From positions 1-52,384 of the forward strand of contig CANFJV010000004.1 of assembly GCA_947447225.1 (NCBI GenBank): a DNA stretch of 52,384 nucleotides. Reading direction: 5' to 3'. The notes below the pieces were generated by a model. The model was given only the letters and a program-made list of their open reading frames with translations, did no database searches and had not been told where the DNA came from. The DNA comes from Acidimicrobiaceae bacterium (lineage in GTDB: Bacteria > Actinomycetota > Acidimicrobiia > Acidimicrobiales > RAAP-2). Made by a program: the position numbers and the translations under genes. How positions within the stretch are numbered: position 1 is the first letter of the stretch; the number at the start of each line of letters is the position of its first letter. Below, piece after piece: positions 32,544 through 40,900 of the stretch.

Positions 32544-33147
32544 ATTCTTCGACCACGAAGACGACGACACCTTTGACGAGGACGACGACCTCGAAGAGGA
32601 GTACTACGACGATGACGCACTCGGTGCTGAAGCCGCCATTCAGCGCGCCATTACAGAGATTGAGCGAGCAAAGCAACTTCCACTCAGCTCTTCGGTCATG
32701 GTCCAACGTGCGGACTTGCTTGATTTATTGCACCAAGCACTTGATGCGCTGCCTGAGGAGCTAGCCGCCGCACAACGCCTGCTTCGCGACGGAGATCTCT
32801 ACATGGAGGCCAAGTCCAAAGAAGCCAGTCGGATGATTGACGACGTGCGGGTCCAAGCACAGCAAATGATGTTGAACAGCGAGATCGTTCGACAATCACA
32901 GCGCATGGCTGAAGAGATCGTTGACGCAGCAAATGAGACCGCTCGACAGCTCCGTCACGAAGCCGACAGTTATGTTGAGCGAAAGCTCACCGAAATGGAA
33001 ATTGTGGTCAACCGCATCTTAAAGACGGTGGTTTCTGGTCGCGAAAAGCTCAAGCCAGTAGTGGAAATCGGGCAAGGCCCTTTGGCCGCTGATGAGCTTG
33101 GTTTGGACGACGATTCTGGAAACTTCTTCGACCAAGAGTTGCAGTAA
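32536..33147 (+). CDS. SepIVA-like (DivIVA-family-like) coiled-coil septation protein
   Basis: 203 residues. A very acidic N-terminal segment (residues 7-29, mostly Asp and Glu) is followed by a long amphipathic, heptad-like helix rich in Ala, Glu, Gln and Arg (about 33-165), and an acidic tail. The position between coaD and DUF177-rpmF, together with the coiled-coil composition, matches the actinobacterial SepIVA group (mycobacterial Rv2927c), a septation factor related to DivIVA. AGGAGG lies 9 nt before the ATG. The assignment rests on synteny and composition. Automatic pipelines may call this kind of sequence an ATP synthase b-like subunit. Confidence 0.7.
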   Translation: MTEFFDHEDDDTFDEDDDLEEEYYDDDALGAEAAIQRAITEIERAKQLPLSSSVMVQRADLLDLLHQALDALPEELAAAQRLLRDGDLYMEAKSKEASRMIDDVRVQAQQMMLNSEIVRQSQRMAEEIVDAANETARQLRHEADSYVERKLTEMEIVVNRILKTVVSGREKLKPVVEIGQGPLAADELGLDDDSGNFFDQELQ

Positions 33148-33152
33148 CGCAG

Positions 33153-33683
33153 GTGGATCCGTTCCTCGTGCATGTCGCCGTATTGCGACGGGTGGTTGGA
33201 ACGACCGTCAAAGAAGTCCTCGTCGGGCCGTTTGATCCGTCAGACGAACTTGGCCCAACCGCACTGTCGACGAGTCGCATTGTTGAGGGGGCGGAGATGA
33301 CCATGGACATTGTCTTGCAATCAGCCTCTCGCTCCATCACCTTGGCCGGGACCGCGTCAGCACCGTGGAGCGGGCTGTGTTCGCGTTGTGCAGTGCACGT
33401 GAGCGGTGATCTCACCGTGCCGCTTGATGAACTTTTTGTTGAAAAAGTCGGCGAAGACGACGATGTGTATCGCATTGTCGATGATGCGATTGATGTTGGT
33501 CCGGCTGGGCGAGAAGCACTCATTGTTGGGCTACCCCTGCTGCCGCTGTGCCAACCAAATTGTCAAGGCCTGTGTCCGAGTTGCGGCATTGACCGCAATG
33601 AAGCATCGTGCAGTTGTGCGGCGCCAAAAGATGACCGTTGGGCTGCGCTTGATGGTTTACGTTCACTTGGTGAAGAGGCATAA
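33153..33683 (+). CDS. DUF177 (YceD-like) protein
   Basis: 176 residues from GTG 33153. A mid-region Cys-Ser-Arg-Cys and a C-terminal cluster Cys-Gln-Pro-Asn-Cys-Gln-Gly-Leu-Cys-Pro-Ser-Cys-Gly, followed by Cys-Ser-Cys, are the usual YceD/DUF177 features. The gene precedes rpmF, the standard neighbour. YceD proteins are linked to 23S rRNA and large-subunit accumulation in several lineages; the molecular role is not settled. Confidence 0.92.
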   Translation: MDPFLVHVAVLRRVVGTTVKEVLVGPFDPSDELGPTALSTSRIVEGAEMTMDIVLQSASRSITLAGTASAPWSGLCSRCAVHVSGDLTVPLDELFVEKVGEDDDVYRIVDDAIDVGPAGREALIVGLPLLPLCQPNCQGLCPSCGIDRNEASCSCAAPKDDRWAALDGLRSLGEEA

Positions 33684-33727
33684 CCACCCCGTCGTGTCGT
33701 CGTGCCGCCCGAGGGTCCTCCGTCGGC

Positions 33728-33733
33728 TAGGAT
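33728..33733 (+). promoter_or_regulatory. -10-like TAGGAT upstream of rpmF
   Basis: TAGGAT would start a leader of about 42 nt with TTGGAG 7 nt before the rpmF ATG. Internal to the operon; no -35 box seen. Confidence 0.3.
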
Positions 33734-33781
33734 TTCTGAGCACCTCGGCGCACATTGCGCCCCCAACCTCTTGGAGCAATC

Positions 33782-33961
33782 ATGGCAGTTCCGAAGCGGA
33801 AGACCTCGAAGGCCAAGAGCCGCATGCGCCGGGCCTCGAACTGGACCCTCGCCCGTCCTGCTCGCAGTCTGTGCCCACAATGCAACGAGTCGAAGTTGCC
33901 TCACGTCGTGTGCCCAACCTGCGGATGGTACAAAGGCCGTCAGGCCGTAGAGGTCGGCTGA
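33782..33961 (+). CDS. rpmF: 50S ribosomal protein L32
   Basis: 59 residues from ATG 33782; a longer in-frame start at 33755 is not credible because L32 begins Met-Ala-Val-Pro-Lys-Arg-Lys. The zinc ribbon ligands are Cys31, Cys34, Cys44 and Cys47. It belongs to the large ribosomal subunit and lies in the conserved DUF177-rpmF-plsX order. Confidence 0.97.
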   Translation: MAVPKRKTSKAKSRMRRASNWTLARPARSLCPQCNESKLPHVVCPTCGWYKGRQAVEVG

Positions 33962-33962
33962 G

Positions 33963-34967
33963 TTGGCACGGGCGGTAACACTCCGCCCGGTTGCGGAATT
34001 AGAACAACTCCCCGTTGCCGTTGATGCAATGGGTGGAGATTTTGCTCCGTCAGCCATTGTCGCTGGTGCTCGGGCAGCAGCTGATGAAGGTATCTCGGTG
34101 GTCCTCGTTGGCCCACCTGAACTCATTGGTGACCCCCTTGGTCTTCCTGTTGTTGCCTGCACCGAAGTCATTTCTATGGATGACGATCCAGCGCAATCGG
34201 TGAGAACGAAGAAAGATTCTTCCCTTGTGCGGGCGGCTGAACTGGTCCGTGATGGCAAGGCCTGTGCCATGGTTTCGGCCGGAAATACGGGAGCCACCAT
34301 GGGTTCAGCGCTCCTTCGGATGGGCCGCCTTCCTTCGGTACTTCGGCCTTGCATTGGTGCGCCGATTCCCCGACCTGGCAAGACCCCAGTCGTGCTTGCC
34401 GATGCTGGTGCGAATGCCGAATGCACGCCAGCAATGCTGTTGCAGTTTGCCCAGATGGGTGCGGCCTATTGCACTGCTCGCTATGGAGTGGCTCAACCAT
34501 CCATTGGCCTGCTCTCCATTGGCGAAGAACCAACCAAAGGCACGCCACTGGTAAAAGAAGCCTTTGCGGCGTTATCAGAAAGCGGTCTCAATTTCTTCGG
34601 CAACGTTGAAGGCCGAGATCTCCTGAACAGCCCCGTTGACGTCATTGTGACCGACGGTTTCACCGGAAACGTCGCACTGAAGACGATGGAAGGTTCACTC
34701 AAGTTCATCATGGGCGTCCTTGGTGACGTCATTGGAACGAACGATGACACAAAGGCTGCGGGGTTAACGCTGCTGCCGCATCTTTTGCCCTTTGTTGGAG
34801 AGCTTGACCCAGATGCCATTGGTGGAGCAATGCTCCTCGGTCTCGGTGGTGTGTGCATTATTAGCCACGGCTCTTCCTCGGCGAAAGCCGTCACCAATGC
34901 CATCAAAGTGGGACGAACATTGGCGCTGTCGGGATCGACGGAGAAGATCGCCGCTTCGCTCGGCTGA
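33963..34967 (+). CDS. plsX: Phosphate acyltransferase PlsX
   Basis: 334 residues from a TTG start 1 nt after the rpmF stop. The family opening Val-Ala-Val-Asp-Ala-Met-Gly-Gly-Asp-Phe-Ala-Pro is at residues 17-28. Later motifs include Ser-Ala-Gly-Asn-Thr-Gly-Ala, Asn-Val-Glu-Gly-Arg-Asp and Val-Thr-Asp-Gly-Phe-Thr-Gly-Asn-Val. PlsX makes acyl-phosphate from acyl-ACP and phosphate for glycerolipid synthesis. The acpP gene follows, the usual functional neighbour. Confidence 0.94.
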   Translation: MARAVTLRPVAELEQLPVAVDAMGGDFAPSAIVAGARAAADEGISVVLVGPPELIGDPLGLPVVACTEVISMDDDPAQSVRTKKDSSLVRAAELVRDGKACAMVSAGNTGATMGSALLRMGRLPSVLRPCIGAPIPRPGKTPVVLADAGANAECTPAMLLQFAQMGAAYCTARYGVAQPSIGLLSIGEEPTKGTPLVKEAFAALSESGLNFFGNVEGRDLLNSPVDVIVTDGFTGNVALKTMEGSLKFIMGVLGDVIGTNDDTKAAGLTLLPHLLPFVGELDPDAIGGAMLLGLGGVCIISHGSSSAKAVTNAIKVGRTLALSGSTEKIAASLG

Positions 34968-34977
34968 CCCACCGTCC

Positions 34978-35006
34978 CCGACAACGCGCTGAATCGACGG
35001 TAGAGT
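34978..35006 (+). promoter_or_regulatory. acpP promoter: -35 CCGACA, -10 TAGAGT
   Basis: CCGACA (34978-34983) and TAGAGT (35001-35006) are 17 bp apart, one of the few properly spaced pairs in the window. The predicted leader is about 50 nt, with GAGAGG near 35051-35056 as SD. Confidence 0.45.
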
Positions 35007-35018
35007 GTGCTCTCGGCC

Positions 35019-35032
35019 GAGCACCTGTGCTC
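35019..35032 (+). promoter_or_regulatory. 14-bp palindrome in the acpP leader
   Basis: GAGCAC-CT-GTGCTC, a perfect 6-bp dyad with a 2-nt centre, lies about 13 nt after the -10 box. It could be an operator or a very tight RNA stem; a 2-nt loop favours a DNA-binding site. Confidence 0.4.
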
Positions 35033-35063
35033 GCCGCTGACCAAGAAGTAGAGAGGTGCCCCC

Positions 35064-35324
35064 GTGGACCGCAACGCGATTTTTGCCATTGTGCGTGACC
35101 AACTCGCAGAAATCTTGGAGATCGACGCAGCAACAATCGCCGAATCCTCCTCATTTGCCGATCTCGACGCCGACTCGTTGGCTCTCATCGAGCTTGTCGA
35201 AGCGCTTGAAGAGGAATTGAGCGCAGAGGTTGAAGGTTTCCGTATTGATGATGAGGACCTTGAAAGCTTGAAGACGGTTGGCGATGCGGTGAATTATGTC
35301 GCGGCAAAACTCGGAGCAGGCTGA
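35064..35324 (+). CDS. acpP: Acyl carrier protein
   Basis: 86 residues from GTG 35064. Ser38 in Asp-Ala-Asp-Ser-Leu-Ala is the 4'-phosphopantetheine attachment site. The four-helix, acidic composition and length fit ACP. It carries acyl chains for fatty acid synthesis and feeds PlsX. The 3' end overlaps rnc by 29 bp. Confidence 0.96.
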   Translation: MDRNAIFAIVRDQLAEILEIDAATIAESSSFADLDADSLALIELVEALEEELSAEVEGFRIDDEDLESLKTVGDAVNYVAAKLGAG

Positions 35325-36006
35325 TCTGGAAAGCCTTGACGAGCTCTCGAACAGGCTCGGCTACGTGTTTTCGGACCAACGCCTCGTTGAACTCGCACTT
35401 CGGCATCGAAGCCATGCCCAAGAACATGGCGGGGAGTCCAACGAGCGACTTGAGTTCTTGGGAGATGCAGTCCTTGACCTCGTCGTGGCTGACGCAACGT
35501 TTCGCTCGTACCCAGACTTGGCTGAAGGCGCACTCACCAATGTCCGAAAGGGCGTGGTGAGTACCGAATCGTTGGCGCGTGTGGCGTCAACACTGCGACT
35601 TGGTGACTGGTTGTTGCTCGGCAAGGGCGAACAGAGTTCTGGTGGAAGTGAAAAGCCGGCACTGCTCGCCGATGCGTTTGAGGCAGTACTTGGTGCGATT
35701 TACCTCGATGGAGGACTTCGAGCGGCGGAGGACTTCGTGGCTCGTCATCTCGGCGAGGCCATTGAAGTGGAAGTTGCAGCACCTGGGCAAGGTGACGCAA
35801 AGACGGTGTTACAAGAATTTGCCGTGGCGGTTGGATATTCCGCCCCGGTCTATGAAGTTGAGGGATCTGGACCCGATCACGAGCGGACGTTTGATGCAGT
35901 GGTGACCGTTAACGGCACCGTGGCAGGACGTGGCCGTGGCCGGTCAAAGAAAGCCGCTGAGCAAGCAGCGGCACGAGCAGCTCTTGAGGAGCGTGGCAAT
36001 GCCTGA
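35296..36006 (+). CDS. rnc: Ribonuclease III
   Basis: 236 residues. The RNase III signature Asn-Glu-Arg-Leu-Glu-Phe-Leu-Gly-Asp-Ala-Val-Leu near residues 50-61 holds the catalytic carboxylates. The second cluster Ala-Asp-Ala-Phe-Glu-Ala-Val-Leu-Gly-Ala-Ile-Tyr follows. The C-terminal double-stranded RNA-binding domain ends Lys-Lys-Ala-Ala-Glu-Gln-Ala-Ala. It processes rRNA precursors and structured mRNA. The acpP-rnc order is widespread. Confidence 0.96.
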   Translation: MSRQNSEQADLESLDELSNRLGYVFSDQRLVELALRHRSHAQEHGGESNERLEFLGDAVLDLVVADATFRSYPDLAEGALTNVRKGVVSTESLARVASTLRLGDWLLLGKGEQSSGGSEKPALLADAFEAVLGAIYLDGGLRAAEDFVARHLGEAIEVEVAAPGQGDAKTVLQEFAVAVGYSAPVYEVEGSGPDHERTFDAVVTVNGTVAGRGRGRSKKAAEQAAARAALEERGNA

Positions 36007-36898
36007 ATTACCCGAAATTGAGACCCTACGAGGCGAGCTGCACCGCGAAGTCGTGGCAAAGAAGATCAAGGCCGTGACCGTCGATAACGGACGCTGGGTC
36101 GCGCACCACAAGACCGCCAAGGCCTACCGCGACCTGCTCGAAGGGCGCACCATCAAGTCCGTTGACCGCCTCGGCACCTTGTTGCTCTTGTCGCTTGATT
36201 CCGGCAACACTTTGGTGCTTGACCTTGGCACCTCAGGCCAGTTGCAACGAGCCAAGACGGCCAAAGTGGCAAAGGCAAAGCACACGCACATTGTGTTCAC
36301 CTTGAATCAAGGCGGAGAGCTTCGGTTTGTGTCGCCTGATACCAATGGTGGGTCCTATGTTTCAGTCCCGCTTGATGAGTCAGGCCAAGCCGCCCTCAAG
36401 TTGTCTGATTCAGTCATCAACGCAGAAGCCCGAGCACTTCGTCGTCGAGTATCTGAGCTGCATAACCTCGGTTTTGACCCCGTTGAGTCGATGCTCACCT
36501 GGGAGCAATTCGGCTATTTCTTGCACCATGAGCCAGTGCAGCTAAAGGATTTCTTAGTCGACCAGTCGACCCTCGTTGGCATTGGTGACGTCTATTCCGA
36601 CGAAATCTTGTTTGCCGCAGGGCTTCGTCATGACCGCTTGAGTTCATCGCTGTCGACGACCGAAGTTCGCCGCCTCTACCGAGCACTCGTTGAAATCTTG
36701 GCTGAAGCCACCAAGCACAGGGGATCAACCCTCGCTGATGGTCTCTACGTCGACTTGGACGGAAAGCCCGGAAACTTCACCCAATTCCATGAGGTCTATG
36801 AACGAGCCGGACTGGCCTGTCGGCGCTGCCGCAATGTCATCGCCAAGGTGAAGTGGAAAGACCGCGGCACCTACTGCTGCACGCACTGCCAAATCTGA
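35999..36898 (+). CDS. mutM: Divergent Fpg/MutM-like DNA glycosylase
   Basis: 299 residues from ATG 35999, overlapping rnc by 8 bp. The catalytic start Pro-Glu-Leu-Pro-Glu-Ile-Glu is intact, including Pro2 and Glu3. The C-terminal zinc finger CxxC...CxxC with Arg-Gly-Thr before the last pair is also intact. Several residues expected for 8-oxoguanine repair are changed: the usual Lys57 region reads Leu-Gly-Thr-Leu, Gly-Met-Ser-Gly reads Gly-Thr-Ser-Gly, Asp-Pro-Arg-Arg-Phe-Gly reads Ser-Pro-Asp-Thr-Asn-Gly, and Gly-Asn-Ile-Tyr reads Gly-Asp-Val-Tyr. It is at the standard rnc-fpg-smc position, but its substrate range may differ from classical Fpg. Confidence 0.88.
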   Translation: MPELPEIETLRGELHREVVAKKIKAVTVDNGRWVAHHKTAKAYRDLLEGRTIKSVDRLGTLLLLSLDSGNTLVLDLGTSGQLQRAKTAKVAKAKHTHIVFTLNQGGELRFVSPDTNGGSYVSVPLDESGQAALKLSDSVINAEARALRRRVSELHNLGFDPVESMLTWEQFGYFLHHEPVQLKDFLVDQSTLVGIGDVYSDEILFAAGLRHDRLSSSLSTTEVRRLYRALVEILAEATKHRGSTLADGLYVDLDGKPGNFTQFHEVYERAGLACRRCRNVIAKVKWKDRGTYCCTHCQI

Positions 36899-36911
36899 GG
36901 CAGCCAAGAGG

Positions 36912-36926
36912 GCAAGTAGAACTTGC
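36912..36926 (+). promoter_or_regulatory. Inverted repeat GCAAGT-AGA-ACTTGC
   Basis: Perfect 6-bp dyad with a 3-nt loop just after fpg. It overlaps the TTGCAA -35 box (36923-36928) of the SGNH gene, so it may be an operator, or a weak terminator of fpg. Confidence 0.35.
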
Positions 36927-36951
36927 AATCACCACAGCATGATTCTAGGTT
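36923..36951 (+). promoter_or_regulatory. SGNH gene promoter: -35 TTGCAA, -10 TAGGTT, leaderless-type
   Basis: TTGCAA and TAGGTT are 17 bp apart, and TAGGTT ends exactly 6 nt before ATG 36958. Confidence 0.55.
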
Positions 36952-36957
36952 CGGAAT

Positions 36958-37860
36958 ATGCGCATTTCTCGCGGCATTCTCTGCTTATTTCTTGTTTCCT
37001 TATGGATATCAATTTCTGGCAACGCCGGGGCGAACGCGTCACCGCTCGGGCAGGTTGAATTACAAACGCTTGTTGCGTCGTCTGTCGCCATTACTTCAGT
37101 GCCCTCAACGCTCAGCCCAACCCTTGGAGAGGTTTCTCGGGACGTTCCGTCGACAAAATTAAGCAACGTTGGGGCATGCGGAAATCCCTTGAAACTCTGC
37201 ATTTATGGAGCAGTGAAGTCCAAGGGTCTCATCGTGCTCACAGGAGACTCTCATGCTTTGATGTGGGCTCCACCCTTGGCCGCCGTGGCGCAGGCTCTCG
37301 GATTTCGACTAGGACTAACTTGGCTTCCAGGATGCCCGAGTACAACGGTCACGCAGCCAGCCTGCACTTCATTTAAGGCGAAGGTCGATGCAACGATTGC
37401 CGCCCAACGGCCCAGTCTTGTCATCCTTGCGGAACGGACTGCTGGCGTCGCTGCGCAATCCAGGTGGCCGGATTCGAATGTCGACTGGGCGCAAGGTCTT
37501 GCCGGTCGAATGCTTCGGTTAGAGAAGTCATCAAAGGTCGCGCTCTTGTACGACACTCCACCAATGCCTGCATCGCCCGCAGCTTGTCTTGCGATTGATC
37601 CCAACCAGGTGCAGCGTTGCGGAGCACCACTGGTCTCACCGAATCCGCTCTTGCAAACCAAATCGCAAGCGGAACATGATGCGGTCCGTTTTGCCCATGC
37701 AACAGGAATTGACCCGCTTCCATGGCTGTGTGCAACGAGGTGTTCTCCCATAATTGGAACGAGCGTTGTGTATTACGACCAGACGCATTTGGCTACATCG
37801 TGGGTAATGCGGTTGACGTCGGTGCTACAAGCAAAAGTCGCTCCTTTGGTCAAACGCTGA
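36958..37860 (+). CDS. Exported stand-alone SGNH-domain hydrolase/esterase-like protein
   Basis: 300 residues. A signal peptide covers about residues 1-26 (basic start, hydrophobic core, Gly-Ala-Asn-Ala-Ser). The body matches the SGNH domain normally fused to AT3 acyltransferases: Gly96-Asp97-Ser98-His99 with the nucleophile Ser, and the C-terminal Asp274-Gln-Thr-His277 pair. Six or more Cys in the mature part could form disulfides. It likely acts on O-acyl groups of surface glycans outside the cell. It has its own promoter and interrupts the otherwise conserved fpg-smc order. Its base composition is slightly more A/T-rich than the flanking genes, so later insertion is possible. Confidence 0.82.
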   Translation: MRISRGILCLFLVSLWISISGNAGANASPLGQVELQTLVASSVAITSVPSTLSPTLGEVSRDVPSTKLSNVGACGNPLKLCIYGAVKSKGLIVLTGDSHALMWAPPLAAVAQALGFRLGLTWLPGCPSTTVTQPACTSFKAKVDATIAAQRPSLVILAERTAGVAAQSRWPDSNVDWAQGLAGRMLRLEKSSKVALLYDTPPMPASPAACLAIDPNQVQRCGAPLVSPNPLLQTKSQAEHDAVRFAHATGIDPLPWLCATRCSPIIGTSVVYYDQTHLATSWVMRLTSVLQAKVAPLVKR

Positions 37861-37889
37861 ATGGAGAAGACGAACCGCTGAGGCATTGG

Positions 37890-37895
37890 TAGGGT
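37890..37895 (+). promoter_or_regulatory. -10 element TAGGGT, leaderless-type, for smc
   Basis: TAGGGT, 6-nt spacer (GCAGCC), then the smc GTG at 37902. Confidence 0.5.
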
Positions 37896-37901
37896 GCAGC
37901 C

Positions 37902-40900
37902 GTGTTCTTGCGTTCGCTCACCATGAAAGGTTTCAAGTCCTTCGCTGACCCAACCGTGCTCGAATTTGAGCCTGGCGTCACCGTGGTCGTAGGCCCGAAC
38001 GGTTCTGGCAAGTCGAACGTGGTCGACGCCGTGACATGGGTGCTTGGTGCCCAAGGTCCTCGTCAACTTCGTTCCGCCAAGATGGAAGACGTCATCTTCG
38101 CCGGTACGGCATCTCGCTCGGCTCTTGGCCGTGCAGAGGTGTCGCTCACCATTGACAACTCGAGCGGTGATCTCGCAATTGAGACCGCTGAAGTCACCAT
38201 TACGAGAACCTTGTTCCGCAATGGTGATTCCGAATACGCCTTGAATGGCACGCCGTGTCGTTTGCTCGATATTCAAGAACTGCTGTCGGACACCGGCATT
38301 GGTCGATCGCAGCACATGATCATTGGCCAAGGTCAGCTTGATGCTGTGCTGCAGGCTCGTCCTGAAGAGCGTCGTTCGATTATCGAAGAAGCAGCCGGCG
38401 TCTTAAAACACCGTCGACGCAGGGAGCGGGCTGAGCGCCGCCTCGCGCAAACCCAAGAGAACTTGGAACGACTTGGCGACCTCGTTCGTGAAGTGCGTCG
38501 CCAGATGCGCCCCCTCGAACGACAAGCGATTGCGGCGCGGAGCCATGCGTCGCTTGCTGATGAACTGCGAGACGTCCGGGTCTATGTCGCTGGTCAAGAA
38601 TTGGCCGAGCTCATTGCCCGTCGAGATGCGGCCGAGAAGGAAATGGCCGCAATCGCGGCTGAATCAGCCACCCTTCGCGCAGAACTCCAGCAACTCGATG
38701 ATGAGGCTTCTGAAGCTGCGGCGGAACTTTCGAGCCGGCGTGAAGAAACCTTGGCCGGATCACTTGGTCGCGTCCAAAGTCTCATTGAGCGAGCTCGAGG
38801 CTCAGTGTCGGTCCTCAACGAGCGTCATCGCTCAGTGCTTGCCGCCCTTGACGCTTCAGCCGATGTTGACGTGGTGTCGAACTTGGAAGCAGAAGCAGCC
38901 CACCTTCACGATCAACTCGTAGAACTTGACCATGACCGCGTGGGCCTTGACCCAGACCGTCGTTCGTTGATCTCGGCAGAAGCTGACCTGATTGAGGCAG
39001 AGCGGGGCGTTGACAGCACGCAAGCTCGTCTTGGCGTTCAAGAAGCAAGCGAAGCTCGAGCCGCAGCGGTCGCTCGAGCAGCCGAGGCTCGCCGTCGTCT
39101 GAGCGACAGCGAACATGCGCTGAACGCTGCCACGAGCCGCCTTACAAGCGCCGAACAGCGCGTGGCGCGTCGTGCCGATGTCGATGCCACGCTGGTGCAG
39201 CGGGCAGAAGATGCTCGCCATGCGGTTGAAGAGCACACTGCAGCGTTGCGCGTGGCCAACGAAGCCCTTAATGGCGCAGAGCAGCAACTCAGTGCGGCCG
39301 AAGCAGCCGCCGAAGCAGCAGCGGATCGTTCAAGTCGGAGTGAGGCCCGGGCTGAAGCGTTGACCCGCTCATTGGAAGAACTCGAAGGTCAAAATGGTCG
39401 CGAAGCGCTTCAAGGGCTAAGTGGCGTCATTGGTGCACTTGTCGATCTCGTCGAAATTGACGAGGGCTGGGAACGCGCCGTTGAGGCTGCTGCAGGAGCA
39501 AGTGTTGGTGCGGTGGTGGTCGATGGCCGAGATGCGGCTCGAGCTGCACTTCGGGTGCTGCGTGATGCAGGAACTTCAGGCCTTGTGCTTGCCCCAAGTA
39601 CCGGCCAAGCGCTGAGCCAGCCTCTGCCAACACGAGCAGCACCGCTGCGTGAGCACATTCGCCCTCGCAGTGGTGCCTCGAGTGAAGTCAATCAAGTACT
39701 CGACGCACTCTTTGGTCGAGCGGTCCTTGTTGATGCGCTCGATGATGCAATGGAGCTTTCACTCGATCGGCCTGACCTGATTGTGGTCACCATGAGTGGT
39801 GACCGATTCGCCACGAGTGGCTGGAGGGTGCACTCAACAACGGGTGTGGTCACAAGGGCTGCGGTTGAGCAAGCGTCAGCAACCGCACTGAGCGACCGAG
39901 CAGCAGCTTCAGCTGCGTCGACTTCGGTCAGCGCAGAGCGGGTTCGCCTGCAAGAAGCGCGAAGTGTCCAAACCGGAGCTGCTCGCCTGTTGGACCGATC
40001 AACCGCTGACGTCGCTTCACTTGAACGCGAACTCGCGAGCGCCGCTGATGAGCGAGCAGCAGCGGACTTGGCGGTCGTGACCGCAAAGGCTGATCTTGCT
40101 ACGGCAACGACCAACAACGCCACCATTGCTGAAACACTGAGAGAGGCGGAAGCCGCGCTTCCAGATCTCGACCAGACACTCGCCACCGCTCAGGGTGTCT
40201 TAGAAACCATTGGTGAAGCCGAGCGAGCAGTTGCTCTTCAGCGCGAAGAACTCAATCAACATCGCCGGCGACTCGCCATTGCCGAAGCAGAACTCGAAGA
40301 GCGTTCCCGCGTGTTGGACCGTCGACGAGTCGAAATCGAACGGCGGCTTGAAGGACATGCCGTCGAGCGCGAACAAGCCGCAGCTCGTCGACTTCGCCTT
40401 GAGCACACCGCAGAAACCTTGCTGCAACTTCGTAGCCTTGTTGAGGCTGAACAGTTGCGCATCGCGCAGGTTGCACAGTCAGTTGAAGGCGCGTATCAAA
40501 CCCAAATGCAGGCCGTGCGTGCTGGCGGTGAGCGATTGGAAGAGCTGAGAAATCGCCGCAGCGGACTTGAGTCCTCGAACCAGACGCTGTCGAATCGTCA
40601 GCGGGCGAACGAAGTTGAAGTGGCAGAACTCGGTCTCAAGATGACGTCGCTCACCGACCACATTGAACGCGAACTTGGCTCCACAACGACCTTGGTTCTT
40701 GGTGCACAATGTCCACCCCTTCCCGAAGGCATTGTGGCCTCGATCCATGCCAATAATTTGGCCGCAAAGTTGCAATCGCTCGGGCCGATCAACCCGCTTG
40801 CACTTGAAGAGCTGTCGGCACTCGAAGAGCGCCACCGTGACTTAGATGAACAAGTGAGCGACGTGCGAACCGCTCGTCGTGACCTGCAGCAAGTCATTGG

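Noticed and set aside
35930-35998. Longer start for the fpg gene inside rnc
   Set aside because: Fpg must begin Met-Pro-Glu because Pro2 is catalytic; ATG 35999 gives exactly that.
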